Below are positions 1 to 6,124 of a DNA stretch of 7,827 nt, piece by piece (position 1 is the first letter of the stretch; each line of letters starts with the position of its first letter). Source of the DNA: Lachnospiraceae bacterium (GTDB taxonomy: Bacteria > Bacillota > Clostridia > Lachnospirales > Lachnospiraceae); NCBI GenBank assembly GCA_017463035.1, contig JAFTPY010000315.1, forward strand, positions 1 to 7,827, read 5' to 3'. Below the pieces are notes generated by a model, which was given only the letters and a program-made list of their open reading frames with translations, ran no database searches and had not been told where the DNA came from. The position numbers and the translations under genes were made by a program.

Positions 1-1
1 A

Positions 2-1162
2 TATGCGGCACTTGTGAATGAAGTTCACATTACGGAACTTGATGTAAAGTGTACCTGTCTTAATAAAAATCAGGAATATTATCAGGCAGTGTTCTATAAG
101 AAGTTTTTTGAGGCACTGTTACAGGCAAAGAAAGAAGGAGCTAACCTGACCAGTGTAACTTTCTGGGGATTGACGGATGACAATTCATGGATTCGCGGTG
201 CAAATCCTTTGTTGTTCCATGGAGATTTGTCAGAGAAACGTTCCTTTGAGGGTGTGGTGTATGCAGTGACCGGAGAGGATTTGGGAGAGCCGGAGAAGAT
301 TGAGATTAATCTTTCCGACCGTCTGTATGATTTTGAAACTCCGGAAGGTGCAGAGCCGGTGAAGCCGGAGGAGCTTGGCTTTAAGATGAGGGGCTTCGGT
401 GCGATAGAAATTCAGGACAGAGTGGTGCATAGCGGTAAAGCCGCATTGGCAAATGAAAAGCGGTTCGGTGACTGGTGCGGTATCAGCCTTGATGTATCCG
501 ACTTTATCGGGCAGACCGTTAAGGTCAGTGCCTGGGTAAAGAGTTCTGCGTTGAGGGTGAATCTCGGTCCGGACGGTATCCCGCATATACCGGCAGAGGT
601 AGATACTACTTCCGGTGAGTGGGTATTCTTAGAAGGTACCTTTAAGATTCCGAATGATGTACATTCCATGCTGATGAACTTTGGTGCAATCGATGCCGAA
701 CAAGGAAAGAACAATCCGATTTATGTGGACGATGTACAGGTACAGCTCATAGGACTGGAGGAAAGCTTCGAGGAGAAGACCAATATCGCGGCAATCCGCG
801 GTGCGGGACACCTTCCGTTCTGTTACGTAACCGATAAGGAGTCTGTAGACGGAAAGAGTCATTCCTATTGTGTAACCCGTCAGGAGAAGGATGCAACCAT
901 TAAGTTGAACGTCTCGCCTTATATCGGTATGACGGTGGATGTGTCTATGTATATTAAGACGAAGGATAAGCAGGTAACCATCGGTTTGGACGGTGCGGTA
1001 CCGCATCCGCTTGCGTCCGCGGATACCTCCTCCGGTGAGTGGGTAAAGGTGACTGCTCGTGCAGAGCTTCCGAAGGATTTGAATTCTGCGGAGATTTATG
1101 TGGAGACCGACGGCAATGCGGAGTTCTTTGTGGATGATGTATTTGTTTGTCCGGTAAGATAA
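2..1162 (+). CDS. GH10 endo-beta-1,4-xylanase, 3' part, with two C-terminal carbohydrate-binding modules (5' truncated by window)
   Basis: The reading frame is open from base 2, so the gene starts upstream; the in-frame GTG at 14 is internal. The first ~70 codons are the end of a GH10 barrel: the TELD motif carries the catalytic nucleophile Glu (codon 35-37), followed by FWGLTDDNSW and PLLF, the usual last strand of GH10 xylanases. GH10 enzymes cut beta-1,4-xylan and usually act outside the cell; a signal peptide would lie off the window. After the barrel come two related beta-sandwich modules (about 326-754 and 764-1159) of the CBM4/9/22 superfamily type, each with a TxSGEWV strand and a final VDDV strand. 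The protein stops right after the second module, with no sortase motif, SLH repeat or dockerin in view. A terminator follows closely, so this is the last gene of its transcript. The family is firm; the exact CBM family is not. Confidence 0.9.
   Translation, partial: YAALVNEVHITELDVKCTCLNKNQEYYQAVFYKKFFEALLQAKKEGANLTSVTFWGLTDDNSWIRGANPLLFHGDLSEKRSFEGVVYAVTGEDLGEPEKIEINLSDRLYDFETPEGAEPVKPEELGFKMRGFGAIEIQDRVVHSGKAALANEKRFGDWCGISLDVSDFIGQTVKVSAWVKSSALRVNLGPDGIPHIPAEVDTTSGEWVFLEGTFKIPNDVHSMLMNFGAIDAEQGKNNPIYVDDVQVQLIGLEESFEEKTNIAAIRGAGHLPFCYVTDKESVDGKSHSYCVTRQEKDATIKLNVSPYIGMTVDVSMYIKTKDKQVTIGLDGAVPHPLASADTSSGEWVKVTARAELPKDLNSAEIYVETDGNAEFFVDDVFVCPVR
326..1159 (+). repeat. Tandem duplication of a CBM4/9/22-like module within the GH10 protein
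   Basis: Module 1 (about 326-754) and module 2 (about 764-1159) align along their second halves: DFIGQTVKVSAWVK matches PYIGMTVDVSMYIK, DTTSGEWV matches DTSSGEWV, and IYVDDVQV matches FFVDDVFV. At DNA level a 15-base stretch is identical (611-625 and 1031-1045). The rest has diverged, so this is an old duplication. Module 1 keeps a W-x-G motif (DWCG) that module 2 lacks, so the two may bind different ligands or one may bind weakly. That last point is inference. Confidence 0.75.
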
Positions 1163-1178
1163 GTGTAAACGAAAGAAT

Positions 1179-1212
1179 AACGGGGTAGTGCGTACGGCAC
1201 TGCTCCGTTTTT
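1179..1212 (+). terminator. Rho-independent terminator after the GH10 gene
   Basis: The arms 1180-1191 (ACGGGGTAGTGC) and 1197-1208 (GCACTGCTCCGT) form a 12-bp stem with two G-U pairs. The loop is 5 nt and the stem runs into a T5 tract (1208-1212). It begins 17 bases after the GH10 stop codon and separates that gene from what follows. Confidence 0.88.
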
Positions 1213-1231
1213 GCAGAAAGGAAAAAATGTG

Positions 1232-1762
1232 ATGAATCTCAGAGAGGTAGCAAACGAGGTTGAGTGGAGTATGTTGGAAACTCTTTACAAATCGGCGTTT
1301 CCGGAAAATTAACGTAAGCCTTTTGAAATGATACGGGAGAAATATTGTCAGAAAGTGACCGATGTTTGGATGATTGAAGAGGAGAAAAAAATTTCCGGTT
1401 TTGCAATCACTATGAATGGGGATGATCTGGTACTTCTTGATTATTTTGCGATTTGTGAGGAGAAAAGAGGACAGGGATTAGGCGGAAAGAGTTTACGTGC
1501 CTTACAGGAACAGTATGGGGGGAAACGCTTCTTCCTTGAAGTGGAGAGTCTTAAAGTGCCGGCAGATAACATGGAAGAACGTCGCAGAAGAAAACAGTTT
1601 TATCTGAACAACGGGATGAGGGAGCTTGGCGTATATGCGAAATTGTTCGGTGTGGAGTTTGAATTGTGAGGTTATGAGTGTGAAGTGTGCTTTGAAGACT
1701 ATTTGTCTTTGTATGACGGGATTTACGGGAAATATGCCTGTCAATTTTTAGAGAAGTTGTAA
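1232..1762 (+). pseudogene. GNAT-family N-acetyltransferase, interrupted by two in-frame stop codons
   Basis: One continuous frame of 176 codons runs from ATG 1232 (or GTG 1229, better spaced from AAAGG at 1217-1221) to TAA 1760-1762, broken by TAA at 1310-1312 and TGA at 1667-1669. The pieces are 26, 118 and 30 residues. Read through, the product has the order of a small GNAT acetyltransferase. AFPEN-stop-RKPFEMI near the N-terminus matches the usual 'AFP..ER.PF' motif, so the first stop most simply comes from GAA. The acetyl-CoA loop is EEKRGQGLGGKSL (motif A, R-G-Q-G-L-G), then the RRKQFYLNNGM strand. After the second stop, GYECEVCFEDYLSLY matches the expected C-terminal strand and helix. 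The acceptor substrate is unknown. No base insertions or deletions are seen, which suggests recent decay. The middle piece could be translated from ATG 1328 but would lack the first helix. Sequencing error is a less likely explanation, since two separate sites would be needed. Confidence 0.82.
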
Positions 1763-1855
1763 TAGGTTTGTACAATTTATTCGGTGCATTATCATAGAAA
1801 TGTACAGAAAACTGCGCTATGATTAAGGAAAGAAACAACGGAAAGGAGAAGCGTA
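1763..1855 (+). promoter_or_regulatory. Candidate promoter and dyad before the epimerase-mannanase operon
   Basis: A possible -35 TTGTAC (1768-1773) lies 16 bp from a possible -10 TATCAT (1790-1795, 5 of 6 consensus). A perfect 7-bp inverted repeat, ATCATAG (1791-1797) and CTATGAT (1817-1823), overlaps the -10 and the expected start point, the usual place for a repressor site. TGTACA also occurs twice (1769-1774, 1801-1806). The Shine-Dalgarno sequence AAAGGAG (1842-1848) ends 7 nt before the ATG. The promoter call rests on pattern only. Confidence 0.4.
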
Positions 1856-3112
1856 ATGAAAGCGGCAGAGTTTAAAAAGCATTTGGTACAGGATATTATT
1901 CCCTTTTGGAATAAGTTAAAGGATGAGGAGTACGGTGGATTTTACGGAAGTGTGGCAGGAGACGGAACCCCGGTAAAGGAGTATATGAAGGGAGTAATCC
2001 TGAATAGTCGTATTCTTTGGTTCTATTCTAGGGCATACCGTGCGTTTCAATATCCGGAGCTTCTTTCTATGGCGGACCATGCTTATCAGTTTTTGGTAGA
2101 GCATTGCTATGATAAGAGCTATGGCGGTGTTTACTGGGCAGTAAAGTTTAACGGTGATGTGGAGGATGATTTGAAGCATACCTATAATCAGGCCTTTGCC
2201 ATTTATGCGTTGTCGGCCTATTATGATGCGTCAGAGAATAAGGATGCACTGGAACTGGCTTATTCCCTGTATGATACCATTGAATCAAAGTGCAGGGATG
2301 ACGGTGGATATTTGGAGGCTTACAATCGGGATTTTACGCCGACCGTAAACTATGAGCTGTCGGAGAACGGTGTCATTGCGGAGCGAACCATGAACACGCT
2401 GCTGCATGTGTTGGAGGCCTATTCTGAATTGTTCCGTGCGGATCGATTTTATATGACAGAGGATTGTTCGGAGCAGGAACGTAACCGTTTACGTAAGGTA
2501 GAGGCCTCTCTCAAGGAGATCCTTTCTCTGTTTAAGGACAAGGTATACAATCCGGACAAGCAGATTTGTGAAGTGTTCTTTGACCATGAGTACCGGCCGT
2601 TGATTGACTTGGAATCCTACGGTCACGATATCGAGGCGTCCTGGTTGATTGACCGGGCATGTGAGTTGTTGGAGGATGTTTCTGTGACGGAAATGATGCG
2701 TCCGGTCATTGAGGGTCTGGCGGCTTCCGTATACCGGAATGCCATTGATGAAGAATGCCGTGCCATAAATAATGAGCGTGAAAACGATAAAGTGGACCGT
2801 CAGAAAATCTGGTGGGTACAGGCGGAGTCGGTGGTGGGCTTTTATAATGCGTATTTGAAGGAAGGAAAAGAGGAATATCGTGCCATAGCGGAGGATGTCT
2901 GGACCTTTATTCAGAACCGTGTGATTGATAAAAAGAGCGGTGAATGGTATGAAACCATTCCGTATCACGGAGAAGCGGATGTGACAGCTCCGTTATCCCA
3001 TGAATGGAAGTGTCCGTATCATAACGGAAGAATGTGTATGGAGATGTTAAACAGGTCTCTTTGGTTAGAGATAGATACGGTACTTGCGGGAGAAAATAAA
3101 CAGGACGAATAA
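1856..3112 (+). CDS. Cellobiose 2-epimerase (AGE superfamily), probably acting on beta-1,4-mannobiose
   Basis: This 418-residue protein converts the reducing-end glucose of cellobiose to mannose and, in mannan pathways, mannobiose to mannosyl-glucose (EC 5.1.3.11). It matches the Ruminococcus albus enzyme, as I recall that sequence, along its whole length: IIPFWNKL, KGVILNSRILWFYS, YGGVYW, KHTYNQAFAIYALS, SYGHDIEASWL, WWVQAE and EWKCPYHNGRMCME are all kept. Residues that line the (alpha/alpha)6-barrel active site are present: Arg52, His184, His257, Glu260, Trp263, a Trp at 319/320, Glu324 and His389. About 15 residues around 197-212 look like an insert relative to that enzyme. There is no signal peptide, so it is cytosolic. 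It has a good Shine-Dalgarno site and is the first gene of an operon with GH26, 10 nt downstream. That pairing argues for mannobiose over cellobiose as the natural substrate; this is inference. N-acylglucosamine 2-epimerase is the main alternative label but fits the motifs less well. Confidence 0.92.
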   Translation: MKAAEFKKHLVQDIIPFWNKLKDEEYGGFYGSVAGDGTPVKEYMKGVILNSRILWFYSRAYRAFQYPELLSMADHAYQFLVEHCYDKSYGGVYWAVKFNGDVEDDLKHTYNQAFAIYALSAYYDASENKDALELAYSLYDTIESKCRDDGGYLEAYNRDFTPTVNYELSENGVIAERTMNTLLHVLEAYSELFRADRFYMTEDCSEQERNRLRKVEASLKEILSLFKDKVYNPDKQICEVFFDHEYRPLIDLESYGHDIEASWLIDRACELLEDVSVTEMMRPVIEGLAASVYRNAIDEECRAINNERENDKVDRQKIWWVQAESVVGFYNAYLKEGKEEYRAIAEDVWTFIQNRVIDKKSGEWYETIPYHGEADVTAPLSHEWKCPYHNGRMCMEMLNRSLWLEIDTVLAGENKQDE

Positions 3113-3122
3113 GGAGGAACTT

Positions 3123-4067
3123 ATGCAGAATCCGGTAAATAAGAATGCATCGAAAAAAGCCAAAGAATTGTTACAGTATTTGTGCGAAACCGCAGGAAAG
3201 GGGATTGTTACGGGACAGCACACCCAGACAAACCCGATGGAAGAGGTGGAATATATAAAAGAAAAGACCGGGAAAATGCCGAAGCTTCGTGGGTTTGAAC
3301 TTTTGGCATATTCACCGAATATCAATTATGAGGATGCGTCCGAGCCGTGTCTCACCGAGATTTATGAAAACCGCGGAACGCTGGAAACGGCTTTGAAGTG
3401 GGCAAAAGAATCCGACGGAATCGTAACTTTTTCCTTCCATTGGTACTCGCCGGTGGGCGGACGGGATAAGAGTTTTTACGCGGAGCATACGGACTTTGAT
3501 GCCTCAAGGATTCTGGTGGAGGGCACCGAGGAACGGGAGGCTTTCTATCACGATATGGATGTGATTGCGGAAGAACTGAAAAAGTTTGAAGAAGCGGATA
3601 TCCCGATTTTGTGGAGACCGTTTCATGAGTCCGACGGCAAGTGGTTTTGGTGGGGTGCAAAGGGCCCGGAAGTTGCCAGGGAATTGTATAAGCTGATGTA
3701 CGATTATTATACCAACGTACATCAGATCAATAACCTCCTTTGGGTATGGAACTGCCGGCTTACGGAGGGCTATCCGGGAGATGAGTATGTGGATGTGATT
3801 TCGGTAGATATTTATTTGCAGGAATATGCGCCGACGGATTACCGACAGGAGTATCTGGATTTGGTGGAGGCTACTACGAAAAACAAAGTGGCGGCATTGG
3901 CGGAAATCGGCTATTTGCCGGATATCAGGATGTTAGAGCAGTCTCACACGCCATGGGCTTACTACATGACCTGGTCCAAGGAGTTCTGTATCGGAGAAAA
4001 GTACAATTCGGTGGAGAGTTTGAAGAGGCTGTATGAAAGCGAATATGCGGTAACAGCCGAGAAATAG
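3123..4067 (+). CDS. GH26 beta-mannanase, single-domain and without signal peptide
   Basis: The protein is 314 residues and consists of the GH26 (beta/alpha)8 catalytic domain alone. Visible motifs are GQHT (31-34), TFSFHWYSP (102-110), WRPFHE with the acid/base Glu169, ALAEIG with the nucleophile Glu261, and YMTWS with the conserved Trp284. GH26 enzymes cleave beta-1,4-mannosidic bonds with retention. The ATG at 3123 is preferred because AGGAGG (3112-3117) sits 5 nt before it; an in-frame ATG at 3084 lies inside the upstream gene and has no such site. The Shine-Dalgarno site overlaps the TAA of the epimerase gene, so the two are probably translated together. With no signal peptide and no CBM, it most likely cuts imported manno-oligosaccharides in the cytosol, perhaps releasing mannobiose for the epimerase. 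Exo or endo action cannot be told from the sequence. Confidence 0.92.
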   Translation: MQNPVNKNASKKAKELLQYLCETAGKGIVTGQHTQTNPMEEVEYIKEKTGKMPKLRGFELLAYSPNINYEDASEPCLTEIYENRGTLETALKWAKESDGIVTFSFHWYSPVGGRDKSFYAEHTDFDASRILVEGTEEREAFYHDMDVIAEELKKFEEADIPILWRPFHESDGKWFWWGAKGPEVARELYKLMYDYYTNVHQINNLLWVWNCRLTEGYPGDEYVDVISVDIYLQEYAPTDYRQEYLDLVEATTKNKVAALAEIGYLPDIRMLEQSHTPWAYYMTWSKEFCIGEKYNSVESLKRLYESEYAVTAEK

Positions 4068-4113
4068 AATCCGACACGGTGCATAGAAACGGTGCAATGA
4101 AGTTATGAGAGTA

Positions 4114-4188
4114 AAAAGAAGTCCTTTGTAACAGGGAGATGTGTCCGAATTTCCGGAAACATCTCAAAGTATACAAGGGACTTCTTTT
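4114..4188. terminator. Long two-part hairpin between convergent genes, probable bidirectional terminator
   Basis: The outer arms 4114-4130 and 4172-4188 pair over 17 positions with one non-Watson-Crick position. The inner arms 4136-4147 (GAGATGTGTCCG) and 4154-4165 (CGGAAACATCTC) pair over 12 positions with one mismatch, and a small internal loop lies between the two stems. The outer stem has A residues on its left side and T residues on its right, so a U-rich stem end appears on either strand. It lies between the GH26 gene (+), ending at 4067, and the GH13 gene (-), ending at 4209, where a terminator serving both is expected. Confidence 0.75.
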
Positions 4189-4208
4189 GCTATGTGATGG
4201 GACAAGGA

Positions 4209-5927
4209 TTAATAGAAACTCTTTACCCAGTTGACCAAAGAATCATGGTGTGTATTGTGAAATACATCGTTTCTCATCTGTTCGGTAACAGGCCCTTTCT
4301 TTTCCATAATGGCAAGAATGGCTTCCTGAAGACCGGCGATTTTGCCTTGGAGAAAGGCTTCGCTGTCAGAGACGGAAGCGGTTGCCGGTTGCGCCTGTGA
4401 TTCCGGCGGAACCTCCGGTACCGATGATTTATCCGGCTCCGGGTTCGTAATGAATGCGGATTCAAAGAACCAATCCTCCGAATCGGATGCCTGTTCGATT
4501 GTACATTCCGCTTCGTTTGTGACTGCCGGGGTGTCGGCAGATTCCGGGGGGCTTTGGAAGACCGGTTCGTTTACAACTTTCTCTACCGGCACCCAGATAT
4601 CTCCGCTGTTTGCTTTTACATTCACAGTGATTTGTCCATCGGTGACGGCTACGATTTCGCCGGATAACATTCCTTTATACCCGGAAGCTGCCCCACAGGA
4701 TAGTGTCATCACGTAGTCACTGTCATCGTTATTGACGGTAACAAGGACGGTAGTACTGTTGTGGGTTCTGGAAAAGGCATACTGGCGGTTGGTTAAAAGC
4801 AGCTCTTTGTAGTCACCGTAGGAAAGAGCAGGTGTGGTCTGGCGGATGTGCCCCAACGCAGTCAGCAAACGGGTACACGGATTGTCCGTGATTGCGTTTC
4901 CGAAGTCGGAGAGGGACAGGGCGGGACGTAAGGAATCATCGGAAAACTGTTCCTTTTTCCCTTCAATTCCGAACTCCGAGCCATAGTAAATCGAAGGGAC
5001 GCCCGGTAATGTGTAGAGCAGAATATGTACCGGAGTAAAATGTGCTTTCTTTGTAAGCTTTGTATAGATACGTTCCACATCGTGATTATCTACGAAATTA
5101 TAAAGCTTTAAGCCCTCCGGACGACTTCCGCCCATTTCATACAAGCGTTTTACCGTATGGGCGATTTCGAAGTAGTTGTGGTCATTGTGACCGGAGTAGA
5201 GAGCCTTGTGCAAATGATAGTTGGTGACGGAGTGGAGCGTTCCTTCGTTTACCCAACGGTTGTAATCTCCGTGGATGACTTCACCCATGAGCCAGAAGTC
5301 CGGTTTTACCTCATTTGCTACCCGGCGTAATGCCTGCATATAGTCAAAATTCAGTACATCTGCGGCATCCAGACGGATACCGTCGATATCAAAGGAAGAA
5401 ACCCAGAACCGGATGACATCGCAAATATAGTCCTTAACCGCAGGGTTTTGCTGATTTAACTTTATAAGAAGATTGTAACCGCCCCAGTTTTCGTAGGAAA
5501 ATCCATCGTTATATTCATTATTGCCCCAAAAGTTTACGTTACAGTACCAGTCCTTATACGGAGAATTTTCGCGGTTTCTCTTGATATCCCGAAAGGCAAA
5601 GAAATCCCGGCCGGTATGGTTAAATACACCGTCTAAAATAACACGGATGCCTTGTGCGTGACATGCCCTTACAAAGTTTGTTAAGTCTTCGTTGGTGCCG
5701 AGACGGCTATCCAACTTTTTATAGTCTGTGGTCTCATAACCGTGTCCTACGGACTCAAACAGAGGGCCGATGTAAATTGCGTTGCAGCCCAGTTCTTTGA
5801 TGTGGGAAATCCAGGGCAGTAACGTGTTTAAACGGTGTACCGGTTCGCTGTAGGTGTTTTCCTTCGGTGCGCCGGTCAGCCCCAGCGGATAAATATGATA
5901 AAATACGGCCTCATCGTACCATGCCAT
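4209..5927 (-). CDS. GH13 alpha-amylase-family enzyme, neopullulanase/cyclomaltodextrinase-like, with extended C-terminus
   Basis: The 572-residue protein acts on alpha-glucans or maltodextrins, probably in the cytosol since it has no signal peptide. The four GH13 regions are complete: DGVFNHT (99-105), GIRLDAAD with nucleophile Asp187, MGEVIHG with acid/base Glu216, and FVDNHD with Asp283. Region V reads IKLN (155-158), close to the MPKLN of neopullulanases and cyclomaltodextrinases. Those enzymes usually carry an N-terminal CBM34 domain, but here the barrel starts at once (VFYHIYPLG, 8-16). The usual C-terminal beta domain ends near residue 447. It is followed by a linker rich in Pro, Glu, Ser, Thr and Ala (about 452-525) and a 47-residue tail that looks helical (526-572). 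ATG 5927 is chosen because AGGAGG lies 7 nt upstream on this strand; an in-frame ATG at 5996 lacks such a site. Its own promoter region lies upstream, with araC next beyond it on the same strand. The exact specificity is open. Confidence 0.88.
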   Translation of the reverse strand: MAWYDEAVFYHIYPLGLTGAPKENTYSEPVHRLNTLLPWISHIKELGCNAIYIGPLFESVGHGYETTDYKKLDSRLGTNEDLTNFVRACHAQGIRVILDGVFNHTGRDFFAFRDIKRNRENSPYKDWYCNVNFWGNNEYNDGFSYENWGGYNLLIKLNQQNPAVKDYICDVIRFWVSSFDIDGIRLDAADVLNFDYMQALRRVANEVKPDFWLMGEVIHGDYNRWVNEGTLHSVTNYHLHKALYSGHNDHNYFEIAHTVKRLYEMGGSRPEGLKLYNFVDNHDVERIYTKLTKKAHFTPVHILLYTLPGVPSIYYGSEFGIEGKKEQFSDDSLRPALSLSDFGNAITDNPCTRLLTALGHIRQTTPALSYGDYKELLLTNRQYAFSRTHNSTTVLVTVNNDDSDYVMTLSCGAASGYKGMLSGEIVAVTDGQITVNVKANSGDIWVPVEKVVNEPVFQSPPESADTPAVTNEAECTIEQASDSEDWFFESAFITNPEPDKSSVPEVPPESQAQPATASVSDSEAFLQGKIAGLQEAILAIMEKKGPVTEQMRNDVFHNTHHDSLVNWVKSFY

Positions 5928-5960
5928 AGTTGTTCCTCCTGAATTATGTAATGAGAATCC

Positions 5961-5980
5961 ATCACATTGAGTTATGTGAT
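5961..5980 (-). promoter_or_regulatory. Perfect 7-6-7 palindrome in the GH13 leader, candidate operator
   Basis: ATCACAT (5961-5967) and ATGTGAT (5974-5980) are perfect inverted repeats separated by 6 bp. The site lies 34 bp before the GH13 start and just downstream of a secondary extended -10 (TGGTATACT, minus strand, 5987-5995), so it would cover the start point of that promoter. It could also form a small RNA hairpin. Which protein binds it, if any, is unknown. Confidence 0.4.
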
Positions 5981-6006
5981 AGAAATAGTATACCATAAAG
6001 CAACGA

Positions 6007-6035
6007 GCTGAAAGGAACTTTGTGTTCCTTTCAGC
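6007..6035 (-). promoter_or_regulatory. 12-bp perfect hairpin in the araC-GH13 gap: araC terminator, attenuator or operator
   Basis: GCTGAAAGGAAC (6007-6018) and GTTCCTTTCAGC (6024-6035) pair perfectly around a 5-nt loop. On the minus strand the bases that follow are TCGTTGCTTTA, only a broken T tract, so it would be a weak Rho-independent terminator for araC. It also lies inside the leader expected from the promoter at 6068-6096, where it could act as an attenuator, and directly upstream of the secondary -10 at 5987-5992. The sequence does not decide between these roles. Confidence 0.5.
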
Positions 6036-6047
6036 GACTGCCCGGCG

Positions 6048-6096
6048 ATAATAGCCACTCTGTGGCTATTATACCATAGGAAACAATAAGTTTCCA
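6048..6096 (-). promoter_or_regulatory. Strong extended -10 promoter for GH13, overlapped by a perfect 11-bp dyad
   Basis: On the minus strand, TGGAAA (6091-6096, 4 of 6 of the -35 consensus) is 17 bp from TATAAT (6068-6073), and the -10 is preceded by TGG, giving the extended form TGGTATAAT. The start point would be near 6061, about 130 bp before the GH13 ATG. A perfect inverted repeat, ATAATAGCCAC (6048-6058) and GTGGCTATTAT (6062-6072) around a 3-nt centre, covers the -10 and the start point, which fits a repressor operator. A shorter hairpin, GGAAAC (6079-6084) and GTTTCC (6090-6095), lies in the -35 area. Confidence 0.6.
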
Positions 6097-6124
6097 TGTA
6101 TAAATTTGGATAACAAATATTATA

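Noticed and set aside
1328..1669. Intact 113-residue acetyltransferase from ATG 1328
   Set aside because: In-frame family sequence continues before and after it across two stop codons, so it is better read as part of a broken longer gene.
1675..1752. Small 25-codon ORF after the GNAT fragment (MSVKCALKT...)
   Set aside because: It overlaps, in another frame, the third GNAT piece, which has clear family resemblance.
2489..2968. 159-residue ORF antisense to the epimerase gene
   Set aside because: Shadow of a well-supported gene; no ribosome binding site or recognisable domain.
3084..3122. Earlier in-frame ATG for GH26 at 3084, overlapping the epimerase gene
   Set aside because: No Shine-Dalgarno site; the extra 13 residues are polar and not GH26-like, while ATG 3123 has AGGAGG at ideal spacing.
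4342..4716. 124-residue plus-strand ORF over the GH13 C-terminal linker
   Set aside because: Antisense shadow; its Ser/Thr/Gly-rich look mirrors the low-complexity linker on the other strand.
5961..5980. CRP-type site
   Set aside because: The half-sites are in the reverse order to the CRP consensus (TGTGA-N6-TCACA), and Clostridia use CcpA rather than CRP for catabolite control.
5928..5996. Earlier in-frame ATG for GH13 at 5996
   Set aside because: The extra 23 residues would translate the leader and the 5961-5980 palindrome; ATG 5927 has AGGAGG 7 nt upstream.
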